The position numbers were made by a program, and so were the translations under genes. From positions 190,891,198-190,955,197 of the forward strand of contig CM037855.1 in assembly GCA_021234595.1 (NCBI GenBank): a DNA stretch of 64,000 nucleotides. Reading direction: 5' to 3'. Under the pieces are notes generated by a model. The model made no database searches. It saw nothing but the letters and a program-made list of their open reading frames with translations, and was not told the DNA's origin. Of the stretch, positions 1 to 11,800 are shown one piece after another. Source of the DNA: Delia radicum (taxonomy: Eukaryota > Arthropoda > Insecta > Diptera > Anthomyiidae). Numbering within the stretch: the first letter of the stretch is position 1; every line of letters begins with the position of its first letter.

Positions 1-778
1 GAGCTCGATTTAGTTTTTTATAATAATCCATTTCTTTTTCAATATTTCGACATTCCTCGAATGTCATCTTCTGGAAAATATTTAATGTTTACATAAAACA
101 ACAAAAACAAAAACTTAAAAAATCGTTGTTACCACCACGTCATATATTATTATGACGTCATATAATATATGACGTGGTGATAACGTGGATATGACGTCAT
201 ATATATATTGAAAAAATTTAGAAATAGTTAGCATTCTGTTCCCAAAAAAGTTAAGTTGTTATTTATTGAAAAAAAATATAAATTCAAATTTTTAAAAATT
301 ACAAGCATCTTCAAAATCGAATGGGGGGAAAAGGTGCAAAATGCAATCAGAAATTGCATTGCATTATGAATGCTGCATTTTTGTAAAAAGTGGTTGTTTT
401 TTAATTATAAATCGTAAGTAGACAATTGCAACTTTCATATGCTTTTTAAATATTTGAAACTGTCGAACTATTTTAGGAAATACGGCTCTCCAAAGTTCAC
501 TACTTTGGCATTTTTTTGATTTAAAAAAAAACGTGAATAAAAACTTGAGTTTATACAATTTTAATGAACTGAAAATGGTGTTGAGTAAAGACATCCTATA
601 GTATACGCACATGCTAAATTTTAGCAAAATCAAAGAACTGGAGGCGAAAAAATTACGGTTTTTGAACGGTCACTGATGGTGATTTAAAAAATTCAAAATC
701 GGTTGAAAAATTACTGAGTTACAAATGTTGAAATGCGACAGTTGAAAAAATACTCTTTTACCGTTGTCTCGAAATCTC
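1..778. other. AT-rich DNA without a recognisable gene
   Basis: Apart from the palindrome described at 133-179, I see no gene, transposon end or RNA here. The only open frames are short, AT-rich and biased to Phe, Leu and Lys, as expected by chance. Confidence 0.6.
133..179. repeat. Perfect 18-bp-arm palindrome with TGACGTCA sites
   Basis: The arm at 133-150 (beginning CACCACGTCATA) is repeated as an exact inverse at 162-179, with an 11-bp spacer that itself holds TGACGTCA. A further TGACGTCA lies at about 191-198. TGACGTCA is the classical CRE/ATF core. Whether it is bound is unknown; a decayed small foldback repeat is as likely. Confidence 0.8.
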
Positions 779-782
779 AAGG

Positions 783-1080
783 CTCAGTTAGTCTTGCCGT
801 TCCGTGCCGTAACGAATCAGTTATTTTGTTTTTGGTTTAAAAAACCGGTTTGAGAATTTGCAATATACCCTGAAGGCTACATTAAGACTCAGTTAGTCTT
901 GCCGTTCCGTGCCGTGACGAATCAGCTTTTTTGTTCATGGTTTATGTAAGGTGCATTTTTGAAAAACGCACTATCCATAAACCAAAAACGAAACAGCTGA
1001 TTCGTTACGGCACGGAACGGCAAGACTAACTGAGTCTTAATGTAGCCTTCAGGGTATATTGCAACTTCTCAAACCGGGTT
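783..1080. repeat. Large near-perfect palindrome with an extra half-copy
   Basis: The arm at about 843-947 (AACCGGTTTGAG ... AGTTAGTCTTGCCGTTCC ... GGTTTATG) is repeated in inverse at about 974-1080. The short loop can pair again through GTGC/GCAC. A partial direct copy of the arm core (CTCAGTTAGTCTTGCCG) lies just upstream at 783-842. The arms are less AT-rich than the surroundings. This is typical of a foldback-type mobile element; no coding capacity is seen. Confidence 0.8.
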
Positions 1081-1560
1081 TGTCTACACTCTCAGCTAGA
1101 CTTACAACGTACACTAGATCTTTTGATGAGTATTTTTTCAGTGTAGCACAGTGTATTTATTCGTTTAGACACACGCATTAAATTTAATTATTTAGTTTAT
1201 GCAAATGTATGTCAACATAAGTACATAATTTGTGTTGTTGTTTTGTTGTTGCTGCTGCTGTTGCTATTGTTGTTGTATTAAAGTTTGGCACAATTTTATT
1301 AACACAATTTTACAATTTGTTTTACGAAAATTTTAAAATTACATTTTTATGTACAAACAAATAAATAAATATTTATTTAAACAAAATAAATGAAATTACA
1401 TTCTAAGTGTACTAAATTTAAAATCATGTAGTTACCGCACAACGATCGCGTCTGTACTAGAAGGGCTTTCGTTTGGTGTTTTGCAAACCTAAATAATGTT
1501 GATGTTGATGATGATGATGATGATTTGCACAATAAAGCACATTGTGTTATGTTCTCTAAA
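1081..1560. other. AT-rich DNA with TTG/CTG microsatellite
   Basis: It holds an impure GTT/GCT trinucleotide run at about 1,232-1,276 and a GAT run at about 1,507-1,523. No gene or mobile-element end was recognised. Confidence 0.6.
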
Positions 1561-1562
1561 TA

Positions 1563-2197
1563 CAGTAGAGCACGGTTTATAACGCACACGCAGGGACCTG
1601 ACAATTTAGTTCGTTGTAAGCAAAGTTCAATATAAGCATGGTTAACATTTTCCAAAATTAATAATATGATAAGATTTTTTTTAAATTCCCTTACACTGAG
1701 AGAATTATCAGCATGATATCCATGAATTTTTTGCATTAGATATATGAATTGTCACTGTACCTCGTCGATTGAAACTTTTCATTAAATAAATGTAGTTTTT
1801 CAGAAAATTTTATGAAAAATTTTATATTATTTATTAAAAATTTCATAAGCTTAAAGAAAAAATTTCATTAAAAATAGTTTCATTGAAACTATGAACCTTT
1901 TTCATTCACATTGTGAAGAAAACTCCATTAGTTTAGTGCAAAAACTCGTCCAAGGAATTTTCTCTGTGTAGTTTTTAAATTTCTTTTTGCAAATTTGAAA
2001 CATTCTTCCATTAATTACGTTTCATCAAATTTTAAATCTTCTCAGTGAAGTTTCGAGTAAAAAGCTGAAGTCTTCAAATTTCTAGCGCATTTTTCATTTA
2101 AAAATGTCGTTTTTTTTAATCTTTCTGGACCCGAAAAATCTTTTGTTATAAAAAAAAGTTCGTTATAACCGGCGTTCGTTATAACCGCGTTCCACTG
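1563..2197. mobile_element. TIR element with pogo/Tigger-like ends, non-autonomous
   Basis: Its ends are CAGTAGAGCACGGTTTATAA and, on the other strand, CAGTGGAACGCGGTTATAAC. It is flanked by TA on both sides (1,561-1,562 and 2,198-2,199). Ends of the CAGTGGAAC..GTTATAACGAAC type with a TA duplication are typical of the pogo branch of Tc1/mariner. There is no transposase inside. About 275 bp of the length is a nested MITE (1,694-1,968), so the element was about 360 bp before that. Confidence 0.75.
1694..1968 (-). mobile_element. MITE, CACAGAGAGAATT family, nested copy
   Basis: Begins CACTGAGAGAATTATC and ends with the inverse of CACAGAGAAAATTCC, flanked by TA on both sides. It is internally related, in the opposite orientation, to the copies at 2,495-3,747 and 59,108-59,359, sharing ATGAAA-rich sequence and a TTTTTGCATTA segment. 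It sits inside the pogo-like element at 1,563-2,197 and is therefore the younger of the two. Confidence 0.75.
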
Positions 2198-2494
2198 TAT
2201 ACATAAATACATTTATTTGTACCGTATGAATACTACTGTGGATCTTACGTCATCAGGCGCACTGCACAATACTATTAAATTTTGTTGCTTTTAGGCTTGC
2301 CAAAGTTTTATAAGGAAATTGTGTATAAAAATCGGTAGTTTTTATGCAAAAAAAATAAAAATTATATGCCAAGATGACGTCATTTCAAGAAAATACTGGG
2401 AAACTTTTATAAAATTATATCTATAAATAATATAAAATTAAGTGTTAATTTATAAATAAATGTCAGTGAAGTTCTAAACAAAAATTTTAATGTA

Positions 2495-3747
2495 CACAGA
2501 GAGAATTTTCTTGGACGAGTTTTAATGAAATTTTTCACTTCATTATCTAGCAAAATTTTTTTAGAATTGGTTACCTTAGCATCTATTCCAGAACAACTTC
2601 TTTTGCCATCGGCTGCATAGAACCGGTTCTACAACAGGTTTCTAGGTGTCAAAATGTAAGGCTTCACTGTCCCAGAACCAGTTCTACCAGTCCTAAAACA
2701 ACTATTTCTTGTTTGAAGCTAAAAAACCTGTTGTAAATAGGGCAAACTCCACATAAAAGAATCGGCTGTTGAACAGAAATTAGAACCTAATTAGAACCTA
2801 TTGTAATACAGTATAAGTTGTTCTGCAACCAGTTATTTGGATTTTACTGGGACATGAAGTTTTTTCACAAAGTGAATGAAAAATTTCTTCAACACTAAGA
2901 AAAGCTTCATAATTTATATGAAACTATTAGTAATGAAACCTTTTCATACACACAGAGAAATAAAGTGCCAAACGAATTCTAAAGTGTATTTTAATAGTTA
3001 CAACTTATAAATTCAGTTAGAGCGACGATATTTACATTATATGACTGAATATTTTGGGTGCTGTAACTAAAATACAGTTGAATTAACCGAACTTGTGGTG
3101 AAAATTAATAATCAGTTTTACTAACCGTCTGAAATTCGTAATAACCGAATTTGAGTCGTAGTAACCAAATTTCAGTTGGCAAATTGCTCAATTTTTTTTT
3201 TGTGTGTATGGCGTAAGAAATTTTGAATAAATAAAATTAATTTTTTCATACAATTTCATAAAATACTACATTCAATGAACTCATTCCAGTGACATTTCAT
3301 AGGTATAATGCAAAAATTCATTGATGCCATCAGTGGGTTTCTATACTACTCAGTATCACTCAAGCTGTTCTCTTTTGATTTGTGCGTAAACTTGCACCGA
3401 GCAAATGAAAACATGTTGCAGAAAATTAAAAGTTTAAATTAATTGTTATCATGTTTTTAAGTAATAATTTGATAAAATTATAATTATTTTCACATATTAA
3501 TGATAAAATGAGCATGATAAAATTAAAAAATATTAATTTTTTATAGAAAATAACAAAATATAAGCAGAATAAAAGTGAATGTTTTAAAGCAACAATTTTT
3601 TTATTCAACATGTTGCAATAATTTTTTAGTGTAAAAATATTTTCATTTGCTTGTTCGAGTTCGGTATTTTGTTGCCGAGAGTGTGGGGAAGTGTAGTCTC
3701 TCTATTTGTATATACTTTTTGATGCAATGCAGATAATTTTCTTAGTG
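2495..3747 (+). mobile_element. MITE, CACAGAGAGAATT family, expanded by nested insertions
   Basis: Starts CACAGAGAGAATTTTCTTGG after TA and ends GATAATTTTCTTAGTG before TA. The outer sequence matches the compact 252-bp copy at 59,108-59,359 (shared GACATTTCATAG..ATAATGCAAAAATT.ATTG). The extra length comes from at least three inserts: about 2,548-2,850 (unrecognised), a second MITE at 2,949-3,206, and about 3,330-3,720 (unrecognised). Confidence 0.7.
2949..3206 (+). mobile_element. MITE family B (258 bp), copy 1
   Basis: Ends are CACACAGAGAAATAAAGTGC and ..TTGTGTGTG, with TA duplicated at 2,947-2,948 and 3,207-3,208. It is nested in the element at 2,495-3,747: removing it restores an alignment with the 59.1-kb copy. 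Further copies lie at 12,605-19,605 (split by the gypsy element), 35,896-36,143 and 51,633-51,885. It is non-coding and rich in AACCGAATTT motifs. Confidence 0.85.
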
Positions 3748-3885
3748 TATTGATTTTTTGAACTTCTTATTGATTTCATTAAAATGTTATTTTTGATCGC
3801 GATATTTTGACTAAAGCCTTAAGTTATTTTAAAGAAAATATTTAAATAAATAAATATTAAAACAATAATCAAAAAAAAAAAAATA

Positions 3886-5101
3886 CGAGGGCGGTCCCTA
3901 AATAGCCGACCTGAAGTAAAATAAATCAGTAAATAAAACTTTCTAAAAATCTAAATTATAAAACATAGGTTTTAAGACTCAAGGCGCCATGTTGTTCAGT
4001 ATTTTTTTGCAGCCATCAAATTTAAACGTTCTCAGTGAATTTGTTGACATGGAAAAATTATTCACCGTTATGTAGTTCAATACTTTCATTTGAAAGGTCT
4101 CAGTCAATCCAATATTAAAGCCGATATAGATTCTAGTCTGGTGGAGTCTGCTCCTTCGTTTACGACTATAGAATATTGGTTGGCAGAGTTTAAACGTGGC
4201 GTACGAGCTGCCAAGACAAACACCGTAGTGGTCGACCAATTGAGGTCCTCACGCTAGAAACGGTTAAGAAAATCCACATAATGGTATTGGATGATCGTCG
4301 TCGGAATATTCGTAAGCAAGCTGAAAATACAGGTATTTCAAAAAGTGCTTTACGTTGCATATTGACCGAAAATATAGGAAAAAGGAAGCTGTGCGCCAGA
4401 TGGGTGCCGCGTTTGTTCACAATGGAACAAAAACAGCGTCGTGAAGATGTTTCATTAGAGTGTTTTGGCGATATTTCACCGCAATAAAGACGAGTTTTTG
4501 CATCGATTCGTAAAGATGGATGAGACATGGGTACAACCACTTCACAGCTGAGACAAAGGCACAGTCAAAGCAGTGGACTAGAATGGGAGAATAGTGTTCA
4601 AAGAAGACGACAACAGTTCCATCTGCAGGCAAGGTCATGGTGTCTGACAATTTGTATTGATTATCTTCAAAAAGGATAAACAATTACCGGCGAGTATTTA
4701 GCTAACATATTGCAGTGTTTAAGTGATGAGATCAAGGAAAAGAGGCCACATTTGGCTAAGAAGAAAGTGTAGTTTCATTAAGACAATGCACCAGTTCACA
4801 CATTCCCTATTTCGATGGCCAAAATCAATTAATTAAAGCTCATATTGCGCGCACCTTATTCCAAACTTCAAAATATGGCTTGGTTGTAAAATATTTGTCA
4901 ACAATGAAGAGGTGGAGACTGCGGTTGATGGCTATTTTAAGGAGCTAGCCAGTTCTTACTATAAACAGGGTATCGAAGCTATTAAATATCGCTGGGAAAA
5001 GTGAATCAAGCGAATAGCAGATCATGTTGAGAAATAAAGAAAAATTTTCCCAAATTTGTTATGTTTTCTTTGTTAGGTCGGCTAATTTTGGAACCACTTT
5101 C
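3886..5101 (+). mobile_element. mariner element, copy 1 (inactive)
   Basis: The TIRs (about 28 bp) read CGAGGGCGGTCCCTAAATAG..CCGACCT at the left and the inverse of GTGGTTCCAAAATTAGCCGA at the right, with TA at each edge. At about 1.2 kb it is close to the usual mariner size. It contains a decayed transposase gene (separate entry). Two shorter copies of the same family lie at 28,729-29,603 and 61,311-61,582. Confidence 0.88.
4049..5035 (+). pseudogene. mariner transposase pseudogene
   Basis: This is a dead cut-and-paste transposase of the mariner family, which would bind the element's TIRs and move it to TA sites. The likely start is the ATG at about 4,051. Recognisable pieces in order are an N-terminal segment near 4,085-4,200 (SAPSFTTIEYW, then LAEFKRG), the cleanest frame 4,281-4,487 (VLDDRRRN, GISKSALRCILTEN, CARWVPRLFTMEQKQRREDV), and MDETW with the first catalytic Asp at about 4,516. 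The second catalytic Asp lies in a DNAPVHT-like motif at about 4,781-4,799, where the codon before the Asp has become TAA. The C-terminal part is compressed and the segment with the third Asp is missing. Stops and frame changes interrupt all parts, so it cannot make a working enzyme. Confidence 0.88.
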
Positions 5102-5103
5102 TA

Positions 5104-6973
5104 CTTGTCTGTTATCCTTCTAATATTATTTTATTACACATAAATTATAAGGGAATGTTCACTAATGTAGCCCTTAATCTGATTTTTGGGCTATATAAAA
5201 AGAACTAACAAAGGAAATATCCCGACCCGAGCTGCCAGATTTTTCTTGTGGAGGAGCGAAAAAAAGAGGCACTTGTTGTTTTTAGCTAGCCAATCTCACA
5301 TTTAAAAATGTATTTGTTTTTGTATGAAACATTGTCTTTAATTTACGAAAACTAGGTTTATTTGTACAAATGATTAAAGTAAGAAAACATAATTTTTGAT
5401 ATCCATATTGCCTATATAGTATCCGAGTTGCCACATTTCAGATTTATTTGAAATATAGGCAGAAAAGGCTCTTCTTTACAAGTCGATTGAAAACCGAACG
5501 ATTCCAAAAAAAAACCTCAGACACCCCCTCGACTAAATCAAATACGCATGAGTATGCATAATTTTTGGCTATAACACCAAAGTTTATTGTTATTTAATGT
5601 TATTTAAAATTAATAACAATAATATTTAAAGTCCTTAGAAATATACACCAACGAAAAAAAATCTTTCATTTGATACCAAAATTTGTCTACAGTAACTTTA
5701 AATAGAACGAAATAAACGAAAAAACATAAATGGAGTAATATTTGACTCTACTTAGTAACCTCTAAACATGAGAATGGTGCAGCTGAAAATAAATATGAAA
5801 AAATAACAAACAAGACTTGTCCTTTAAATTTTTATTATTTACAACATATCTAATGTTTATTAAAATATGCGGGCCCGGTTCGGGATAACTCCCTTGCATG
5901 TGAATTTTTCCAAACACAATTACATCAGCTTCTATGTCAACTCATTTTTTTGCCAAGATATTTTTTTGTGGCACTAACTACTCAAAAGGGTCCATAATAG
6001 CGAACACGTTCGCTAAAGTGAGCCTAAATTAAAAAAAAAAACCTCACGACTAACATTTTATCTAAACAAGGAAAGTACACAGTGGTGAATACGTAGTGAA
6101 TATCACAGTGAATGCGTCTTCAAAATTACCTTTCATTTGATACCCAATTTTCTTCTAGTGTAATAACTTGTATACAAAATATATTTAAAAACGTCATATT
6201 GTGTAATTTTTTACCACACTTTTAACATATCCTAATTTCATTTAAATCTGAAGATTCACCACTGTGTAGTTTCCTTGGAAGTTAGTAAAACTTTTTTTTA
6301 TTAAAACGTTTTAAGCATCATTTGAAGCTGCTTAAGGGGTTACCATATGTAATGAAGACTTTTTTAATTGCGGTAAACAAACGATATATTTTTTGTTTAG
6401 AACCTTGTTGAAAATTTTTCCAAAAATAGACAAGAACAGTTAAAGTAATGAGTAAACCATTTAAAAATTACTAAAACTTAAAAAAAAATCAAAAAATTAA
6501 AAAAATATATCAACGTTTGCTAAAATTCAAACATTATAAAAATTATATTTTTTCCAAATTTCCTTAAAGCGCGTTTTATATTCTATGAGTGTAAAATCGA
6601 ATTCGCAAACATTTTCAAATTATATTGATTGGCGACACGCTGTCTATTGCTAGGGAATATCAATATTGAATAAAGCTGGCAATCTGGATTTTAATGGACA
6701 TGGGAGACCAAGCAAATAAAGATACAAAATAGATAAATATCTTTAAACTGCAAAAAAAGCACAATAAGTCTATAGTAATAAAGTGCAACTCGTATACATT
6801 AATCTTGGTCAAAATTGATGATGTAACTTTCTTTTCTTAAGAAAGCTAGAACAAAGCTAGGCTATTCACTATTCGAAAGCTAGTTACAGTTAATAATTAT
6901 AAATTTATTCTAGTCTAAAAAAGACGAAACTTCTTGGCCTGAAAGAAATCTATTAAAGTTTTATAAAAATGTT
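5104..6973. other. AT-rich DNA; possible old TIR element at about 5,209-5,896
   Basis: The segments CAAAGGAAATATCCCGACCC (about 5,209) and, on the other strand, CAAGGGAGTTATCCCGAACC (ending about 5,896) look like degenerate TIRs about 690 bp apart, without a clear target duplication. From 5,900 to 6,970 I see nothing beyond A/T-rich sequence. Confidence 0.4.
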
Positions 6974-7820
6974 TGTATGTATGTTGATCTTTTTAAAATT
7001 GCATTTCATTTTGAATTGTCAGGTTGAGATCATAATTAAATGTTACTATTACGAATAGAAAACACAAATTTTTAATAAATGTAAGAGAAGACGATAAATT
7101 ATTGTTATGGGGATCAGCGCTAGAGGGAGTGCCGCACTTTCGACCTAAACGACTAGGTCATCTTAAGCCTCATTCTAATTCACCAACCACAAGAAAACTC
7201 AGGGTTTGATCAGGTATATATATCAACCAACCACAGCAAATCGGTGATGTTAGTGGGAGTTGTGGTGTAATGGTTAGCGCGTTGGACTATTACACAGATG
7301 GTCCCGGGTTCGATTCCTGGGACGACAACATCAATTTTGAAAAATAATATGTATGAGTTTTCTATCACTTATATGTATCGCTGCGCCCACCTTCGGTGTT
7401 CCCATAGCACTTAACACCACCGAAGTAAGTAAAATAATGAATCAGGGTTATGAAACAAAAAGCTTCAATAAATTCGCCAACTCTACATCAGGTGGCGACC
7501 AACATGTTTGAAGCCCTTCATCTTTCACCACCTTTCATCTCTCCACTATCCCCTTTCCAAAGAAAGCAACACATTAATTAATAGGAAGAATTTCCTGAGT
7601 GCTGCTTCTCTTTTAAAAAAAAAAGAGTTAAGCCAACAGATTTAAGACTTAAAGCTTTTATTGTCGCTTAGGTCGAAAGTGTGGCAGTCCCTCTAGCGCT
7701 GATCCTCACAAGATTTTTTTTCATCTTATCTTACATTTATTAACAATTAGTGTTTTCTATTTGTAATAGTAACATTTAATAATGATCTCAAACCTGACAA
7801 TTCAAAATGAAATTATCAAA
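6974..7820. mobile_element. Foldback element with about 190-bp TIRs, copy 1
   Basis: The left arm (about 6,974-7,160) runs from GTTGATCTTTTTAAAATTGC through GGGATCAGCGCTAGAGGGAG to TTTCGACCTAAAC. The right arm (about 7,668-7,820) is its inverse. A second copy with almost no loop is at 40,470-40,795. The loop holds a tRNA-headed SINE-like repeat (7,258-7,625). There is no transposase. Long arms with no coding capacity fit a foldback or long-TIR non-autonomous DNA transposon. Confidence 0.82.
7258..7625 (+). mobile_element. SINE-like repeat with tRNA-related head
   Basis: The head at 7,258-7,330 has a good Pol III A box (TGGTGTAATGG, D-stem pairs intact) and B box (GGTTCGATTCC, T-stem pairs CCGGG/CCTGG). 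The anticodon stem and acceptor stem do not pair, so it is not a working tRNA. The body continues through CACCTTCGGTGTTCCC and CCGAAGTAAGTAAAATAATG to an A-rich stretch at 7,614-7,623. Most of the body recurs on the minus strand at 42,893-43,150 without the head, which shows it is dispersed. It probably inserted in the loop of the foldback at 6,974-7,820. Confidence 0.72.
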
Positions 7821-8261
7821 AATTTTAGGAACATTTATTAATTATTTTTGAAGTTTATTACAAAACTAATTTCATAAAAATGAACAACTTTTTCGGTCAC
7901 TTTGTAAAGAAAAGTTTCGGGAATTTAATAAACAATTTCGTATAAAACTACACAAAATTAATGAATCAAGCCAACGTATTCATAAATTAAGAATTTTTCT
8001 CCTATTTGAGTGAAAAGTCTGCTAAATTAACACTTCTGTCCTGTTTAAAATAATACCCCATCTGTTATGTTTAAAATCATTTAAAATCAAATAATAACTA
8101 GTTTGTAATTAATTTTTTCTTTCAAAATAACAAATATAGGGCACTATGAAGTGATAACAGTTAATAAAAGATGGCAAAAGTAACCAACTAATTCCTGACC
8201 CCCGATTCCATTGTCCAATATTGATTAAATTTCACACATTCAATTTAAGGTTTTAAAAAGT
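7821..8261. other. AT-rich DNA, nothing recognised
   Basis: No open frame, RNA signature or inverted repeat of note was found. Confidence 0.6.
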
Positions 8262-8855
8262 ATTTGTCATATCAGATTTTGTTTGTTGCTTTTTATAAAG
8301 TTTGTGGATTTTCAAAAGTTTTTCATGATACAATTTTTTCATAGACATCACCCTAATCTTCAGTTGTCCGCAAAAAAAAACGATAACTGGCTTAACTCAA
8401 ACCGAGACATTACATACATCCTACAAAATCTGCTTTATGAAAATTTTGTTTGCTTCAGTGTATAAACTGGATTATTTTATTATTATGTTTATCAAATTAG
8501 CCAGTTTATACACTAAAGCATACACTGATATAATCCATGCATAAATATACCAATAAATGTCAAAATAACAAAAACTTTTGTTAAATAAACCAATATTTGT
8601 TAATTTACGAAAGGGTTTTGTTGTTTGACATTATTTTCGTATTTTTAGCATATATTATTATGAGTGTACACAATTCTCATAAAGTAGATTTTGTCGGTAT
8701 GTAATGTCCTGGTTTGGAGTTAAGCCAGTTATCGTTTTCTTTGCCGACAAGTGAAGATTGGGGTGATGCCTATGAACAGTTGCATTGTCTATCATGAAAA
8801 TTGTCAAACTTTTTGATAAGCAATAAATAAAATCTAATATAACAATATCATACTG
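8262..8855. repeat. Imperfect foldback with about 190-bp arms
   Basis: The arm at about 8,262-8,455 (containing CATAGACATCACCCTAATCT and GATAACTGGCTTAACTC) recurs in inverse at about 8,655-8,855 at roughly 80-85 percent identity by eye. The loop contains a second small hairpin: AGTGTATAAACTGG at about 8,456 and its inverse at about 8,499-8,512. The right arm is abutted by the hAT-like element that begins at 8,856. Confidence 0.75.
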
Positions 8856-11800
8856 CAGGGGCTGGGAAAAATATGACACGCGTGTCAGTAGTGGCACACG
8901 AGCTAATTTTAAGTGGCACGCAACATTTTATTGAATATTTTCATATATCATAATTTTATTAGAAAAATTCTGTTAATCCATCAATCCGGAAAATTGGCAA
9001 AATCTTTCATAAATGTTGTAAATCGTCTGTCGAAATGATAAAAAGTTAAAAAACATTTTTTTGGGGAATTTCGTTAGAAAAATAGAAAATTCGTTTAATA
9101 AGAATTAAAGTTCCACAAGCTTTTCGAATATAAATAGTATTATTATTTTTAACATTTGTATCACACAAAGTGTTGAAATTCCCTCTCAAAATATGTAATA
9201 ATCAGGTAAAATTTGAAATGACACAAAATATATAAAATGACTGCCAAAACGGCACAAAAACTAGCAAAATTAAAGTGAAAAAAATCAAAAATGTCATTGC
9301 CAATTCCTAAACTTTCAAAATTTAATAGTTGATTTAAGATTTTTATTGCAAAATTTTAATAAAAAATAATAATCAAGGAAATTACAGTTAAAGTGCTAAA
9401 GTAGTAAATTAGTAGGAATTTAAAAGTTTTGTAGTGCGAAAAGAAAATACTCCGTTGTTGGGTTTCAAATATATTTATAGCATTTTCTATGTGAATTCTC
9501 AAACATTTTCAAAAATATTTTTTTATAATTCAGTGATCACAAATATAAAAACTAATTTTAAAATTGGCAAAAGTAGCATTTAATGGCAAATGTGACAAAA
9601 AAAAAACTTGCCCAAGTAATAACTAATTTAAATCAATGACATTTTGTGTAACAAAAGTCCGTAAAAATTTCAGAGAATGTTAGATTTATGGAAGTTTAAA
9701 TGTTTCGAAGGGGGAATGACTTATAATCTTAGAAATAAAATAAGTAAAAAAAATTTTAAATTCTGTAATAAATTTGTAACTAAATTTACGTTCAGATTAG
9801 TCAAATATTTGACAAAAAACATGAAATATTTCTTTGCCGTAATCTGAACACAAAATATTTTTGTGTGTCAAACAGCAATCCGCTGATTTTGCTCAAACAA
9901 AATTATTTGCATTCAAATAAATATTTGACAAACTTAACCATAGTGTGAACACTAGCTATCAAATATTTTCTTCTGATTTGAGCAAATATTTATTTGATCT
10001 TACAAAAAAAAATGTAAGAACAAACAATGGCAAATAACAGTTGGTAAAATCGTCAATTATAAATTTTTTTAATAAATTTATTAATAAAAGGCTTTATAAA
10101 AACACTGAAATGTAAATAGATTATTAAAAAAAATTTAATCACTCAGATAATGGATTGGAACATTGGTCCAAAATGGAACGATATGGAATGAAACGGGGAA
10201 CGGTTGGAATCGGAGCACTGCACACAATTGTGTTGTCGTACGTGCAAATAAAAATTTAATCATTCCGATAACAGAATGGAACATTGGTCCCAAATGGAAC
10301 GATATGGAATGAAACGGGGAATGATTGGAATCGGAACACTGTACACATTTGTGTTGTGGGTAATATTTGATTCTTTAAGGTTTCCAAAAATGTTGTCCAT
10401 TTTGCGATATCATGCTTAGTTTTCGAGATACAAGGCATTTTACAAAATGGCGATATTTTAAAATGTCCAGTATCTCCAAACTAAGCGAGATAGACCAAAA
10501 CGGACAAAATTTTTGCTCCAACGGAGTATTAATATACCCTCCGAGAGTGATCCCGAGTGATCAATTTTTTAAAAAACAGTTAAGGTACGTTCAGATTAGT
10601 CAAATATTTGACAAAAAACATGAAATATTTCTTTGCCGTAATCTGAACACAAAATATTTTTGTTGTGTCAAACAGCAAATCCGCTGATTTTGGTCAAACA
10701 AAATTATTTGCATTCAAATAAATATTTGACAAACTTAACCATAGTGTGAACACCAGCTATTAAATATTTTCTTCTGATTTGAGCAAATATTTATTTGATC
10801 TTACAAAAAAATGTAAGAACAAACAATGGCAAATAACAGGTGGTAAAATCGTCAATTATAAATTTTTTTAATAAATTTATTAATAAAAGGCTTTATAAAA
10901 AAAACTGAAATGTAAATAGATATGAAAAAAATTTAATCACTCAGATAATGGATTGGAACATTGGTCCAAATGGAACGATATGGAATGAAACGGGGAATGA
11001 TTGGAATCGGAGCACTGTACACAATTGTGTTGTCGTACGTGAAAATAAAAATTTAATCATTCCGATAACAGAATGGAACATTGGTCCCAAATGGAACGAT
11101 ATGGAATGAAACGGGGAATGATTGGAATCGGAACACTGTACACATTTGTGTTGTGGGTATTATCTGTTTTCTTAAGGTTTCCAAAAATGTTGTCAATTTT
11201 GCGATATCATGCTAAGTTTTCGAGATACAAGCCATTTTACAAAATGGCGATATTTTAAATGTCCAGTATCTCCAAAACTAAGCGAGATAGACCAAAACGG
11301 ACAAAATTTTTGCTCCAATGGAGTATTAATATACCCTTATAACATAAATAGGCTAGGTCCGAGGAGAGATCCCGAGTGATCAATTTTTTAAAAACAGTTA
11401 GTTTTTCGATTCAATAAATCTGTTTTTTTACACTTTGATTAAATAAATATTTAATACAAATATTTGTTTCAATCTGAACGCTCGACAAATATTTTTTCGT
11501 TTATTTTATTTGACACTATTTGAGAGCTGTTTGAACAAACAAAAACCATCAAATATTTGATCATAGTTTGAACATAAAATAAAATAATTTTTATTTGACG
11601 CAATTAGAAGCAAATATGTAAACAAATATTTTGTTCAAATATTTGATTAATGTGAACGTACCTTAAGTAGACCTGAAAAAGCTAAAGTTTAAAAAGTTGG
11701 AAAAAACACTTAAAAAATATAATTTTTTTAAAGCCAGAAAATCTTAATGAAAATTATTGCAAGAGTTCAAAAATCAAAAATACAAAATAATATATAAAAA

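Noticed and set aside
364..633. 89-codon minus-strand frame near the left edge
   Set aside because: Low-complexity Phe/Leu/Lys-rich peptide in AT-rich DNA, no motif and no splice context.
1232..1276. Poly-Gln coding repeat
   Set aside because: The GTT/GCT run has no open frame extending on either side, so it is a plain microsatellite.
7258..7331. Functional tRNA gene
   Set aside because: A and B boxes and the T-arm are good, but the anticodon stem and acceptor stem do not pair, and the body continues as a dispersed repeat.
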